DNA of 64,000 bases from Flaviaestuariibacter flavus (GCF_004337505.1 NZ_SJZI01000042.1:781367-845366), one strand, 5' to 3'; positions 15,421-23,603 are shown, counted from the stretch's first letter. Translations and numbers: made by a program. Notes: generated by a model from the letters alone, not told the origin.

Positions 15421-15564
15421 TGATTACATGATTACATGAATACATGAGTACATGAGCCGGAGAAAGACTTTTTTGATCTCTGATGTCTGATTTAGTTCAG
15501 GATCCGGGATCGCCAGCTGTCCTTCTGCCCTCATGTATTCATTTGCTCATGTACTCATGTAATC
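15421..15564. repeat. Inverted array of tacatga-type phrases
   Basis: Left arm 15421-15456 is built of variants of 'attacatg/atacatga/gtacatga'; right arm 15531-15564 carries the same phrase set in inverse orientation (tcatgtattc ... ctcatgtactcatgtaatc). A gatgtctga phrase at 15481-15490 is shared with 18565 and 43590. It fills the gap between the cyclase start and the FadN stop. Confidence 0.75.
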
Positions 15565-15575
15565 TTCCCTCTGTA

Positions 15576-17951
15576 TTAATTCCGGACGGGCTTCCCCGTC
15601 TTTAAAACTCCTTGTATCCGCTCCAGTGTTTTCCGCTCGCCGCAGAGGCTGAGAAATGCTTCGCGCTCGAGGTCGAGGAGATACTGCTCCGATACGAGGC
15701 TCTGTTCGGAGAGGTCGCCGCCGCACATCACGTAGGCGAGCTTGCGGGCCACGGTGGCGTCGTGCTCGGTGGCATAGCGGCCCTGCACCATCCCGTGGAT
15801 GCCGGCATAGAGCGAGCCAAGGCCGGAGCGTCCCAGCACCCGTACGTCGGTGCGGGGCACGGGCTGCACATAGCCGGCCTCGTAGAGCTCGGTCACCGAC
15901 TGGCGGGCGGCGGCGATGCGGCGGCCGGGGTTCATCACTACCTCATCGAGTCCTTTGCGGTACACACCGATGTTGAAGCCCTCGAGGGCCGAGGTGGCCA
16001 CCTTGGCGGTGGCTATGGTAAGAAAGCGGTTTTTGAGGGTGATGGTCTCGGGCTCGTCCTCGTGCATTTCGTCGGAGGCGCGGAGCACGAATTCCTTGGT
16101 GCCGCCGCCGCCGGGGATAAGGCCGACGCCGAGCTCCACCAGGCCGGTGTAGGTTTCGGCCGCGGGGCAGCATTTGTCGGCATGGAGGCTCATCTCGCAG
16201 GCACCGCCGAGGGCAAGCGCATGGGGCGCCACCACCACGGGCACCGAACTGTAGCGCACGCGCATCATGGTGTTCTGAAAGAAGCGGATGGCGAAGTCGA
16301 GCTCGTCCCATTCCTGCTCCACGGCCAGCATGAAGATCATCCCCACGTTGGCGCCCGCCGAGAAGTTGGGGCCTTCGTTGGCGATGACGAGCCCTTTGTA
16401 GTCTTTTTCCGCGAGCTCGATGGCTTTATTGATGCCGGCCAGCACGTCGCCGCCGATGGAGTTCATCTTGCTTTGCCATTGCAGGCCCAGCACGCCGTCG
16501 CCGATGTCGAATACCTGGGCGGCGCTGTTTTTCCAGACCTCCTTGTTGTGGCGGAGCACGATGAAATCGCCACCACCGGGAATGGGCTTGTAGGTTTTCG
16601 TGGCGGGGTCATAGGCGAGGCGCTGGCCGCCTTCCACTTTATAGAAGCTTTTGTTGCCCGCGGCGATCATTTCTTCCACCCAGGGGGCTACGGTGTAACC
16701 GGCTTCCTTCATCTTCTTCACCGAGCGCTCCACGCCAAGCACATCCCAGCTTTCAAAGGCGCCGATCTCCCAGCCAAAGCCGGCCATCATGGCGTCGTCG
16801 ATGCGATAGAGCTCGTCGGAGATTTCGGGGATGCGGTGCGAGATGTAAGAGAAGAGGCCGTAATGGAAGTGGCGGAGAAACTCACCGGCGCGGTCGGGCG
16901 CGGCGGTCAGCATCTGGAGGCGCTGCTTGAGGTCTTCCACGGCTTTGGCGGCGTCTACCGAAGCGAACTTCGGCTTTACCCGCGGGCCGTATTCCAATGT
17001 CTTCAGGTCGAGGGTAAGAATTTCTTTTTCACCACCCGCGCCTTTCGTTTTCTTGAAGAAACCTTGGCCGCTCTTGTCGCCGAGCCAGTTGTTTTCCGTG
17101 ACCTTATTCAGCCAGGAAGGGATCTGGAAGGTGTCGCGCTGTTCGTCCTGCGGGCAGTTGTCGTAAACGCCTTTGGCCACTTTCACGAGGGTGTCGATGC
17201 CCACCACGTCGGCGGTGCGGAAGGTGGCCGATTTGGGGCGGCCGATAAGCGGACCGGTGAGGGCATCCACCTCGTCGATGGTCATGCCCATTTTATCAAT
17301 GAGGCCGAAGATGGCCATCATGCCCCATACGCCGATGCGGTTGGCGATGAAGGCGGGTGTGTCTTTGGCCAGCACGGTGGTCTTGCCCAGGTAGCGGTCG
17401 CCGTAGTCCATCAGGAAGTCGACGACGGATGCATCCGTATCGGGTGTGGGGATGATCTCGAGGAGGCGCAGGTAGCGCGGCGGGTTGAAGAAGTGGGTGC
17501 CGCAGAAATGCTTTTTGAAGTCGGCCGAACGTCCTTGGGAGAGCATGCCGATGGGGATGCCCGAAGTGTTGGAGGTGATGAGCGTGCCGGGCTTCCGGTA
17601 TTGCTCTACCCGCTCGTAGAGCGACTGCTTGATGTCGAGGCGCTCCACCACCACTTCGATCACCCAATCGCAGGAAGCGATGTCTTTGAGGTTGTCGTCG
17701 AAGTTGCCGGTGCTGATCTTCTTCACCACGTCTTTGGTGTAGATGGGCGAGGGGTTACTCTTCACGGCCGTCGCCAGCGCGTCGTTGACGATCTTGTTGC
17801 GGGCCGCTTTGTTGTCGCTCTCCTTCGCCTCGTTGGGTACGATGTCGAGCAGGAGCACAGGCAGGCCGATGCCGGCAAAGTGACAGGCGATGCGGGAGCC
17901 CATGACCCCCGAGCCGAGTACGGCTACTTTCTTTATGATGCGCTTGGCCAT
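15576..17951 (-). CDS. fadN: 3-hydroxyacyl-CoA dehydrogenase / enoyl-CoA hydratase fusion (FadN-like)
   Basis: Bifunctional beta-oxidation enzyme of 791 residues. The N-terminal half is the NAD-binding 3-hydroxyacyl-CoA dehydrogenase (KVAVLGSGVMGSRIACHFAG, residues 9-28; FFNPPRYLRLLEIIPTPDTD; NRIGVWGMMAIF). The C-terminal half carries enoyl-CoA hydratase/isomerase signatures (GPNFSAGANVGMIFML; GVGLIPGGGGTKEFVLRASD). This order (dehydrogenase first) is that of Bacillus FadN, opposite to FadB/FadJ. Thiolase and acyl-CoA dehydrogenase partners, usual operon neighbours, are absent here. A promoter box and a palindrome just upstream suggest repression at the transcription start. Symbol assigned by domain order, not by orthology test. 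Confidence 0.88.
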   Translation of the reverse strand: MAKRIIKKVAVLGSGVMGSRIACHFAGIGLPVLLLDIVPNEAKESDNKAARNKIVNDALATAVKSNPSPIYTKDVVKKISTGNFDDNLKDIASCDWVIEVVVERLDIKQSLYERVEQYRKPGTLITSNTSGIPIGMLSQGRSADFKKHFCGTHFFNPPRYLRLLEIIPTPDTDASVVDFLMDYGDRYLGKTTVLAKDTPAFIANRIGVWGMMAIFGLIDKMGMTIDEVDALTGPLIGRPKSATFRTADVVGIDTLVKVAKGVYDNCPQDEQRDTFQIPSWLNKVTENNWLGDKSGQGFFKKTKGAGGEKEILTLDLKTLEYGPRVKPKFASVDAAKAVEDLKQRLQMLTAAPDRAGEFLRHFHYGLFSYISHRIPEISDELYRIDDAMMAGFGWEIGAFESWDVLGVERSVKKMKEAGYTVAPWVEEMIAAGNKSFYKVEGGQRLAYDPATKTYKPIPGGGDFIVLRHNKEVWKNSAAQVFDIGDGVLGLQWQSKMNSIGGDVLAGINKAIELAEKDYKGLVIANEGPNFSAGANVGMIFMLAVEQEWDELDFAIRFFQNTMMRVRYSSVPVVVAPHALALGGACEMSLHADKCCPAAETYTGLVELGVGLIPGGGGTKEFVLRASDEMHEDEPETITLKNRFLTIATAKVATSALEGFNIGVYRKGLDEVVMNPGRRIAAARQSVTELYEAGYVQPVPRTDVRVLGRSGLGSLYAGIHGMVQGRYATEHDATVARKLAYVMCGGDLSEQSLVSEQYLLDLEREAFLSLCGERKTLERIQGVLKTGKPVRN

Positions 17952-17959
17952 AAATTAGT

Positions 17960-17973
17960 TAGTTATGCAACTA
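17960..17973. promoter_or_regulatory. Candidate MarR-type operator of fadN
   Basis: Perfect inverted repeat TAGTT-atgc-AACTA placed between the -7 box (17981-17988) and the ATG at 17951, so a bound protein would block transcription start. MarR-family regulators often bind such 14-16 bp palindromes near fatty-acid genes; no MarR gene is in the window. Confidence 0.5.
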
Positions 17974-17980
17974 TTAGGCT

Positions 17981-17988
17981 TAAAAGTA
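17981..17988 (-). promoter_or_regulatory. Candidate -7 box of fadN
   Basis: On the minus strand TACTTTTA, one mismatch from TAnnTTTG, about 30 bases before the fadN start codon. Confidence 0.4.
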
Positions 17989-18056
17989 AGGGAAAAACGT
18001 TTACGGGCACGTTGCTGCCGGAGGTGCGCGCAAAGGCAGGCCACCGGCCTGCCTTT

Positions 18057-18186
18057 GCCATGCTGAACGAAGTGAAGCATCTGAAGTTACGACAAGAAGG
18101 ACTATGCGCAACGTTCGGAGAGCGTGTACCTGGCGAACCTTTCTTTCAGATCCTGAGCTCAGATCCTTCGCTTCGCTCAGGATGAC
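18057..18186. repeat. 130-bp inverted-repeat element
   Basis: Termini gccatgctgaacgaagtgaa and ttcgcttcgctcaggatgac (inner part 'ctgagcgaag/cttcgctcag' type) are imperfect inverted copies. The interior begins aagttacg like the element at 47096 and shares short blocks (ttcg..agcgt.tac..ggcga) with it. It sits between fadN and the metG terminator. Nearly the same length as the elements at 43418 and 47096. Confidence 0.6.
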
Positions 18187-18211
18187 AAAAGCCCCGCGGA
18201 GCGGGGCTTTT
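18187..18211 (-). terminator. metG terminator
   Basis: Perfect 11-bp stem AAAAGCCCCGC / GCGGGGCTTTT with loop gga, placed after the metG stop on the minus strand and directly abutting the 130-bp repeat. Confidence 0.8.
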
Positions 18212-18234
18212 GTGCAGACGCGTGCGCGCTTTGG

Positions 18235-20448
18235 CTATCGGACTCCTGAACCGTTATCAACGCTCTCATTCGGCCCCACTAGTATCAGCTTTCCATCGGG
18301 CTGTTCCGCCGTCAGGATCATGCCCTGGCTTTCGATGCCGCGCATCTTGCGGGGCGCGAGGTTGGCCACCACCATCACCTGTTTGCCCACCATCGACTCG
18401 GGGCTGAAGTGCTGGGCGATGCCCGATACAATAGTGCGTACCTCGTTGCCCATATCCACCGTTAGCTGCAGGAGCTTGTCGGCCTTGGGAACTTTTTCGC
18501 AGGCCGTTACCGTGCCGATGCGGAGGTCAAGTTTTGCGAAATCATCGTACTGGATTTCACTTTTGATGTCTGATGTCTGATGTGCGATGTCTGACTTATT
18601 TACGCTGCCCGCTGCGTTCACGGCTGACGGTTCACCCGCCAACCCTGTTGAAGGCACCGGGTTCACGTTATTTTCTGCTTCCATAGCTGCCTTTGCTTTT
18701 TCGAGTCCTGCTTTTAGTTTTTCCACCTGGTATTGCACTTCCTCGTCCTCGATCTTGCGGAAGAGGAGCTCGGGCGGACGGAGCGAATAGCCCACCGACA
18801 GGAGCTTCAGCGAGCCGGCGTTCTTCCATTCCAGCATGCCGTCCACCACCTTCATCAGGTAGCACATCTTCTTCGCCGTGTTGGGCAGGAAGGGGTTGAT
18901 GAGGATGGCAAGGTTGGCGCACAGTTGCAGGGAAAGGTGGAGCGAGTTGTCGATTAATTTCTGTGCTTCTTCTGCTGCCGAGCCGCCTTCGGCCAGCTTC
19001 TTGGCGGCGAGCCAGGGCGCGGTTTCCTGCAGGTATACATTGCCCAGCGAGGAAAGCGCGATGACTTCACCGAGCGCATCGCGGAAGCGGTATTCTTCGA
19101 GGAGGTTTTCAATCTTCGCTTTCGCGTTCTGAATCTCCCTGATCAGGTTGTTGTCGCGCTCCGTAACGGTATCGGCATGCCACTTCGGAACTTTTCCGCC
19201 CGTGAGCTTGTGCATCAGCACCATCGTGCGGTTTATGAAGTTGCCGAATTTGTTGAGCAGCTCGCCGTTCACCGCATCCTGGAAGCCTTTCCAGGTAAAG
19301 TCGCTGTCCTTGGTTTCGGGTGCGATCGAGGTGAGGTAATAACGCAGGCAGTCGGCCAGCGCGGGGCCGCCGTTTTCTTTTTTGATAAAGTCGTCGATAT
19401 AGTCCTGCATATCGAGCTTCCAGTTGCGGCTGGTGCTCATTTTGTCGCCCTCCAGGTTGAGGAACTCGTTTGCAGGAACATTATCGGGTACGATATAATC
19501 ATGCAGCTTCAGCATCAGCGGGAAGATGATGCAGTGGAATACGATATTGTCCTTGCCGATAAAGTGCACCAGCTTGGTTTCCTTATCGAGCCAGTACGGA
19601 CGCCAGTCTTTGCCTTCGCGCTGCGCCCAGGTTTTGGTGGCCGAGATATAACCAATGGGCGCGTCGAACCACACGTAGAGCACCTTGCCGGCCGCGTCGG
19701 GTGTGTTGAGCGGCACCTTCACGCCCCAGTCGAGGTCGCGGGTAACGGCGCGGGGCTGCAGGCCGCCGTCGATCCAGCTTTTGCACTGGCCCACCACGTT
19801 GGCACGCCAGTCGTCTTTATGACCTTCGAGAATGTATTCGCGCAGCCAGGCTTCGTGCTGGTCGAGCGGAAGGTACCAGTGCTTGGTGGCCCGCTTCACC
19901 GGCGGGTTGCCGCTGAGGGTACTTACGGGGTTGATCAGTTCGTCGGGTGAAAGCGCGGTGCCGCATTTCTCGCACTGGTCGCCGAAGGCACCGTTGAAGC
20001 CGCAGTTGGGGCAGGTGCCCTTGATGTAGCGGTCGGCGAGGAAGGTGTTGGCCGCCTCGTCGAAATACTGCTCGCTCTCTTTGGTGACAAGAAGGTTGCG
20101 GTCATTGAGGTAGGTAAAGAACTCCTGCGCCGTCTCGTGGTGCACGGGCGCAGAGGTGCGGTCGTATACGTCGAAGGACACCGACAGGTCGTCGAAGTTC
20201 TCCTTCATGATCGTGTGGTACTTGTCGATGATGGCCTGCGGCGTGGTGCCTTCCTTCATGGCCTGGATGGGGATGGCGGTGCCGTGCTCGTCGGAGCCGC
20301 ATACGAACACCACGTCGCGGCCCTGCGCGCGCAGGTAGCGCACGTAGATGTCTGCCGGGATGTAAGCGCCCGCCAGGTGGCCAATATGCTTGTGGCCGTT
20401 GGCATAGGGGAGGGCCGAGGTAATGAGATAGCGTTTGGGGGTTGTCAT
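18235..20448 (-). CDS. metG: Methionyl-tRNA synthetase
   Basis: Cytoplasmic class I synthetase of 737 residues that charges tRNA-Met. The HIGH-type motif is ALPYANGHKHIGHLAGAYIP near the N-terminus, four zinc-ligand Cys lie in CPNCGFNGAFGDQCEKCG, and the KMSKS-type loop is KMSTSRNWKLD. The C-terminus has a tRNA-binding (EMAP/Trbp111-like) domain (FAKLDLRIGTVTACEKVPKA; MVVANLAPRKMRGIESQGMI). The linker between the catalytic and C-terminal domains (about residues 600-630) is low-complexity and is encoded by sequence resembling intergenic repeats (see 18565-18635). The -7 box ends only 5 bases before the ATG. Confidence 0.96.
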   Translation of the reverse strand: MTTPKRYLITSALPYANGHKHIGHLAGAYIPADIYVRYLRAQGRDVVFVCGSDEHGTAIPIQAMKEGTTPQAIIDKYHTIMKENFDDLSVSFDVYDRTSAPVHHETAQEFFTYLNDRNLLVTKESEQYFDEAANTFLADRYIKGTCPNCGFNGAFGDQCEKCGTALSPDELINPVSTLSGNPPVKRATKHWYLPLDQHEAWLREYILEGHKDDWRANVVGQCKSWIDGGLQPRAVTRDLDWGVKVPLNTPDAAGKVLYVWFDAPIGYISATKTWAQREGKDWRPYWLDKETKLVHFIGKDNIVFHCIIFPLMLKLHDYIVPDNVPANEFLNLEGDKMSTSRNWKLDMQDYIDDFIKKENGGPALADCLRYYLTSIAPETKDSDFTWKGFQDAVNGELLNKFGNFINRTMVLMHKLTGGKVPKWHADTVTERDNNLIREIQNAKAKIENLLEEYRFRDALGEVIALSSLGNVYLQETAPWLAAKKLAEGGSAAEEAQKLIDNSLHLSLQLCANLAILINPFLPNTAKKMCYLMKVVDGMLEWKNAGSLKLLSVGYSLRPPELLFRKIEDEEVQYQVEKLKAGLEKAKAAMEAENNVNPVPSTGLAGEPSAVNAAGSVNKSDIAHQTSDIKSEIQYDDFAKLDLRIGTVTACEKVPKADKLLQLTVDMGNEVRTIVSGIAQHFSPESMVGKQVMVVANLAPRKMRGIESQGMILTAEQPDGKLILVGPNESVDNGSGVR
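18565..18635. repeat. Intergenic-type repeat phrases inside the metG linker
   Basis: The stretch gatgtctgatgtctgatg (from 18565) and the following gttcacggctgacggttcac (18616-18635) match phrase families otherwise found in gaps (15481, 43590 and 41864). They are translated in frame as the linker residues KSDIAHQTSDIKSE and GEPSAVNA. Confidence 0.55.
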
Positions 20449-20453
20449 CGGGA

Positions 20454-20461
20454 CAAAAATA
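20454..20461 (-). promoter_or_regulatory. Candidate -7 box of metG
   Basis: On the minus strand TATTTTTG, an exact TAnnTTTG match, ending 5 bases before the metG ATG at 20448. Transcription would begin at or next to the start codon. Confidence 0.5.
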
Positions 20462-20469
20462 GGCCGAAG

Positions 20470-20503
20470 TAATGTGCTAATGGGTTAAACCCGCTTTGGC
20501 GGG
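20470..20503. repeat. Short gap repeat and CCCGC hairpin
   Basis: taatgtgctaatggg (20470-20484) resembles the phrase at 39883-39918, followed by a small hairpin CCCGCtttgGCGGG (20490-20503). The hairpin core is close to the CCCGCCttgGGCGGG that recurs in the tRNA-Pro array. No T run follows. Confidence 0.4.
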
Positions 20504-20536
20504 ACAAGTCGTGCTGATGTGCTGGTGGGAGCCTTT

Positions 20537-21301
20537 CTACTTTCCGCCATGGGCGCGCAGGTCGGCGCGGCAGTCAGCGCAGAGCGTGGGCAGCGGCTTG
20601 CGGGCATACACGAGGTTCGGTGACTCCTCGGTGTCGGTAATGTAATACATGAGGCATTTGCGGTTGAGGCAGTGCTTACCGTGGCTGTTGTCCTTATGAT
20701 CGCTTTGCAACGGAGTGCCCACATTTACCAGTCCCATCAGGTGGGCGATCTCGTGTTCCGCCACTTTTGTCTCCAGGTTGGTGCGCGAAGGGCGGGTGAC
20801 GGCATTGGAGTTTTCAATCACGTTTTTTCCAAATATGGCGGCCGACGTTGCGCTGTACGCGTGGCCGAGCATTTCGGTCTGAACGAATACCCCGTTGGTA
20901 TAAAGCAGGTACAGCGCCAGCTGGCTGCCCTCGTTGTAAAATTTACGGTGTTGTTTTTCCAGCGCCATCACCTCCTCAAGGCTGTAGAGCGTGTCGGCGG
21001 CGGAAGGGATCACCTGTTGCACAACCCGCACGCCGTCCGGCTTATGGGCAAACCGTTCAATGAAGCGAATCAGGTTGCTCACCGCTTTCGGGTCGGGTTC
21101 GAATCTTTCCATATACTGGATTTCCACCAGCACGGAAGTAAAGGGCGAGTCGGTGAGCAGGTGCCGCGCGGCACTGCCGACACGGCCGGTATTGAGGGCC
21201 TGGCCGGCAGGCGCGCGCACCGGGAGCGGCGGCCGGGAGCAGCTGTAAGCGAGGCTGGCCAGCACAAGGAGAAGCATCAGGAAGGAACTGCTACGGATCA
21301 T
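20537..21301 (-). CDS. Metzincin-like zinc metalloprotease lipoprotein
   Basis: Predicted lipoprotein of 254 residues: signal SFLMLLLVLASLAYSC with Cys near residue 21. The zinc motif HEIAHLMGLVNVGTPLQSDH fits HExxHxxG with a late third ligand, and the following KCLMYYI is a Met-turn-like element, as in metzincins/archaemetzincins. Two further Cys pairs (HCLNRKCL; LCADCRAD) at the C-terminus could bind a second metal. It probably faces the periplasm or outside. Upstream it is divergent from the LD-carboxypeptidase pair; both could share the 135-bp gap for promoters. Substrate unknown. Confidence 0.72.
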   Translation of the reverse strand: MIRSSSFLMLLLVLASLAYSCSRPPLPVRAPAGQALNTGRVGSAARHLLTDSPFTSVLVEIQYMERFEPDPKAVSNLIRFIERFAHKPDGVRVVQQVIPSAADTLYSLEEVMALEKQHRKFYNEGSQLALYLLYTNGVFVQTEMLGHAYSATSAAIFGKNVIENSNAVTRPSRTNLETKVAEHEIAHLMGLVNVGTPLQSDHKDNSHGKHCLNRKCLMYYITDTEESPNLVYARKPLPTLCADCRADLRAHGGK

Positions 21302-21422
21302 AGCGCACGGCCGTTAAGGTTAGTGGCCTCCGTATTAAAGATGACACCCGTACACCGAACGGGTGCTTTGCCTTTTGTTAAAGTCCGGTAATGCTTCGTT
21401 GTCCCATCGGCCGCATTTCGCC

Positions 21423-21430
21423 TAAATTGT
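21423..21430 (+). promoter_or_regulatory. Candidate -7 box of the LD-carboxypeptidase pair
   Basis: TAAATTGT, a weak match to TAnnTTTG, ends 6 bases before the ATG at 21437. Confidence 0.3.
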
Positions 21431-21436
21431 ACCCGC

Positions 21437-22459
21437 ATGCAACGCAAACATTTTCTCGGAACCCTCGGTACCCTTTTCGCCGGCAGCCTGCTGCCGGCGC
21501 GGGCCGCCACGGAGCCGGAGCCGGAACGGAAGATCCTGTTCCCGCCCTGGCTGAAGCCCGGCGCCCTCATCGGCATCACCTCACCCGCCGGCACCATCAG
21601 GGAAGAAGAGCTGAAGCCCGCCCTGCTGCAGCTCGAGGCCTGGGGCTTCCGGGCGCGCATCGGCAGCAGCATCGGCAAGAAAGATTTTACCCTCGGCGGC
21701 ACCGACGCGGAGCGCTGCGCCGACCTGCAGGCCATGCTCGACGACCCGGCACTCGGTGCCATCCTCTGCGCCCGCGGCGGCTACGGGTCGGTGCGGATCG
21801 TGGACCGGCTCGATTTCAAAGCTTTCCGCAGGCATCCCAAGTGGATAATCGGCTTCAGCGATATCACCGTGCTGCACAGTCATATTCACCGGCAATGCGG
21901 GGTGGCCACGATCCACTCCAAGATGTGCAACTCCTTCCCGGACGACTGGGAGAAGGCCGAGCCGATCCAGCGCGACACGATCCTTTCGATCCGCGACGCG
22001 CTCACCGGCCAGAAGATGCGGTACACGGCCCCGCCGTCGGCGGCCAACTGCGCCGGCACCGCCGACGGGCAGCTCGTGGGCGGCAACCTCAAGATGCTTG
22101 AAACGCTGGCGGGAACGCCGTCGGACATCGAAACAAAGGGCAAGATCCTCTTTGTGGAAGACACCGGCGAGTATGCCTACAGCATCGACCGCGCCTTTGA
22201 GAACCTGCGGCGGAGCGGCAAGCTGGAAAAGCTCGCCGGGCTTATCGTGGGCGGCTTCAGGCTGAAGCCCGACGACCCCGGTGAGGAGTTCGGCCGCGGC
22301 GTTGCCGACATCGTGCTGGAAAAGACGACGGGCAAAAGCTACCCGGTTTGTTTTGATTTTCCCGTTGGCCACCAGCGGGCTAACTTCGCCCTTCGTTGCG
22401 GGCAGCGCCATCGCCTTACGGTGACGGAGAGCGGCAGCACGCTAACAGACCTTTCATGA
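21437..22459 (+). CDS. LD-carboxypeptidase (peptidase S66), exported paralogue
   Basis: Serine peptidase of 340 residues of the S66 family, which removes the terminal D-Ala from muropeptide tetrapeptides during murein recycling. Motifs: ILCARGGYGSVRIVDRLDF, the nucleophile Ser141 in IIGFSDITVLHSH, the Glu in LFVEDTGEYAYSIDR and the His in FDFPVGHQRANF. The first 24 residues (KHFLGTLGTLFAGSLLPARA) look like a signal peptide, so this copy would act in the periplasm, unlike the cytosolic LdcA. It overlaps the next gene by 4 bases (ATGA) and is clearly its paralogue. Confidence 0.88.
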   Translation: MQRKHFLGTLGTLFAGSLLPARAATEPEPERKILFPPWLKPGALIGITSPAGTIREEELKPALLQLEAWGFRARIGSSIGKKDFTLGGTDAERCADLQAMLDDPALGAILCARGGYGSVRIVDRLDFKAFRRHPKWIIGFSDITVLHSHIHRQCGVATIHSKMCNSFPDDWEKAEPIQRDTILSIRDALTGQKMRYTAPPSAANCAGTADGQLVGGNLKMLETLAGTPSDIETKGKILFVEDTGEYAYSIDRAFENLRRSGKLEKLAGLIVGGFRLKPDDPGEEFGRGVADIVLEKTTGKSYPVCFDFPVGHQRANFALRCGQRHRLTVTESGSTLTDLS

Positions 22460-23367
22460 TCAAGATTCCACCTTACCTGCGAAAAGGAGCCACCATCGGC
22501 ATCACGGCGCCCGCCGGCTTCATGGCCCTTGAAAAGATCAGCGCCTGCATCGACGCCCTGCAGGAGTGGGGCTACGTGGTGAAGCTGGGCGATACCACCC
22601 ATCATATCTCCGACTCCTATTTTTCGGCGCCCGACGAAGACCGCCGCATCGACCTGCAGCGCCTACTCGACGACCCGGACGTGGATGCCATTCTTTGCGC
22701 CCGCGGCGGCTACGGGGTCAGCCGCATCATCGACCGGCTCGACTTCAAGAGCTTCCGCAAGCACCCCAAGTGGATCATCGGCTTCAGCGACATCACGGTG
22801 CTGCACAGCCACCTGTATATGCAGTACGATATCGCCTCGCTGCACGGCCCGATGGCCGGCGCCTTCCAGCCCGGCGGCCCCGGCAGCGCCTCGCTCGAAA
22901 CGCTCCGCGAAGCGCTCGAAGGAAGGAGTGCCGAATATTCGATTGCCACAAACCCGCTCAACCGCACCGGCGTCGCCCGTGGCGAGCTGGTGGGCGGCAA
23001 CCTCACCCTGCTGGCGCACCTGATCGGCTCGGAGTCGGAGCTCAAGACAAAACGCACCCTCCTGTTTCTCGAAGACCTCGGCGAGACCATCTACAACATC
23101 GACCGCATGCTGGTGCAGCTGAAGCGAAGCGGCAAGCTGGCCCGCCTCTCGGGCCTCATCGTAGGCGGCTTTACCGGCATCAGAGACACCGAACGTCCCT
23201 TTGGCCGCGATGCTTACGAGCTGATCCGCGAACATGTGTCTGACTACGATTACCCGGTGTGCTACGGCTTCCCGGTGAGCCATGACAAAGAAAACGTGGC
23301 CCTGAAGCATGGAATCGAACACGAGCTGAAGGTGGAGCGGGAGGAGGTGGTGCTCCGGGAGCGATGA
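22456..23367 (+). CDS. LD-carboxypeptidase (peptidase S66), cytosolic paralogue
   Basis: S66 enzyme of 303 residues without a signal peptide (starts MIKIPPYLRKGATIGITAPA). The catalytic Ser111 lies in IIGFSDITVLHSH, the Glu in LFLEDLGETIYNIDR and the His in GFPVSHDKENVAL. The usual LdcA size and cytoplasmic location fit recycling of murein tetrapeptides after import. The start at 22456 is fixed by the ATGA overlap with the exported paralogue. A bidirectional terminator lies 106 bp downstream. Confidence 0.9.
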   Translation: MIKIPPYLRKGATIGITAPAGFMALEKISACIDALQEWGYVVKLGDTTHHISDSYFSAPDEDRRIDLQRLLDDPDVDAILCARGGYGVSRIIDRLDFKSFRKHPKWIIGFSDITVLHSHLYMQYDIASLHGPMAGAFQPGGPGSASLETLREALEGRSAEYSIATNPLNRTGVARGELVGGNLTLLAHLIGSESELKTKRTLLFLEDLGETIYNIDRMLVQLKRSGKLARLSGLIVGGFTGIRDTERPFGRDAYELIREHVSDYDYPVCYGFPVSHDKENVALKHGIEHELKVEREEVVLRER

Positions 23368-23373
23368 CCCGGC

Positions 23374-23603
23374 CCCCAGACCTCACCCCCGGCCCCTCTC
23401 CGGAACGGAGAGGGGTGCCTCTGTCGGACATTCATTATGGTTTGATGCCTTATGCTGACTGAACTTCAAAACAAAGAGCGGATGCCTTAGGCATCCGCTC
23501 TTTCGTTATTAGTGTCACACAGAATACTGATTCAAACAATCGGAACAACTGCGGGGAGTCACCCCTCTCCCCCAGGGAGAGGGGCCGGGGGTGAGGTTTG
23601 GGG
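23374..23603. repeat. 230-bp element with 44-base inverted arms
   Basis: Left arm 23374-23417 (starts ccccagacctcacccccggc) and right arm 23560-23603 (ends gccgggggtgaggtttgggg) are imperfect inverted copies; each arm also folds on itself (ccctctcc / ggagaggg). The core carries a terminator. The cctcacccccggcccctctc phrase is, from memory, widespread in unrelated bacterial genomes. Confidence 0.75.
23473..23503. terminator. Bidirectional terminator
   Basis: Perfect 14-bp stem AAAGAGCGGATGCC / GGCATCCGCTCTTT with a TTA loop, between the convergent LD-carboxypeptidase and kup genes. Its ends give short A/T runs on both sides. Confidence 0.85.

Noticed and set aside
15612..18185. 857-codon plus-strand open frame opposite fadN
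   Set aside because: A shadow of high-GC third-position bias; no signal, domain or promoter, while the minus strand encodes a clear enzyme.
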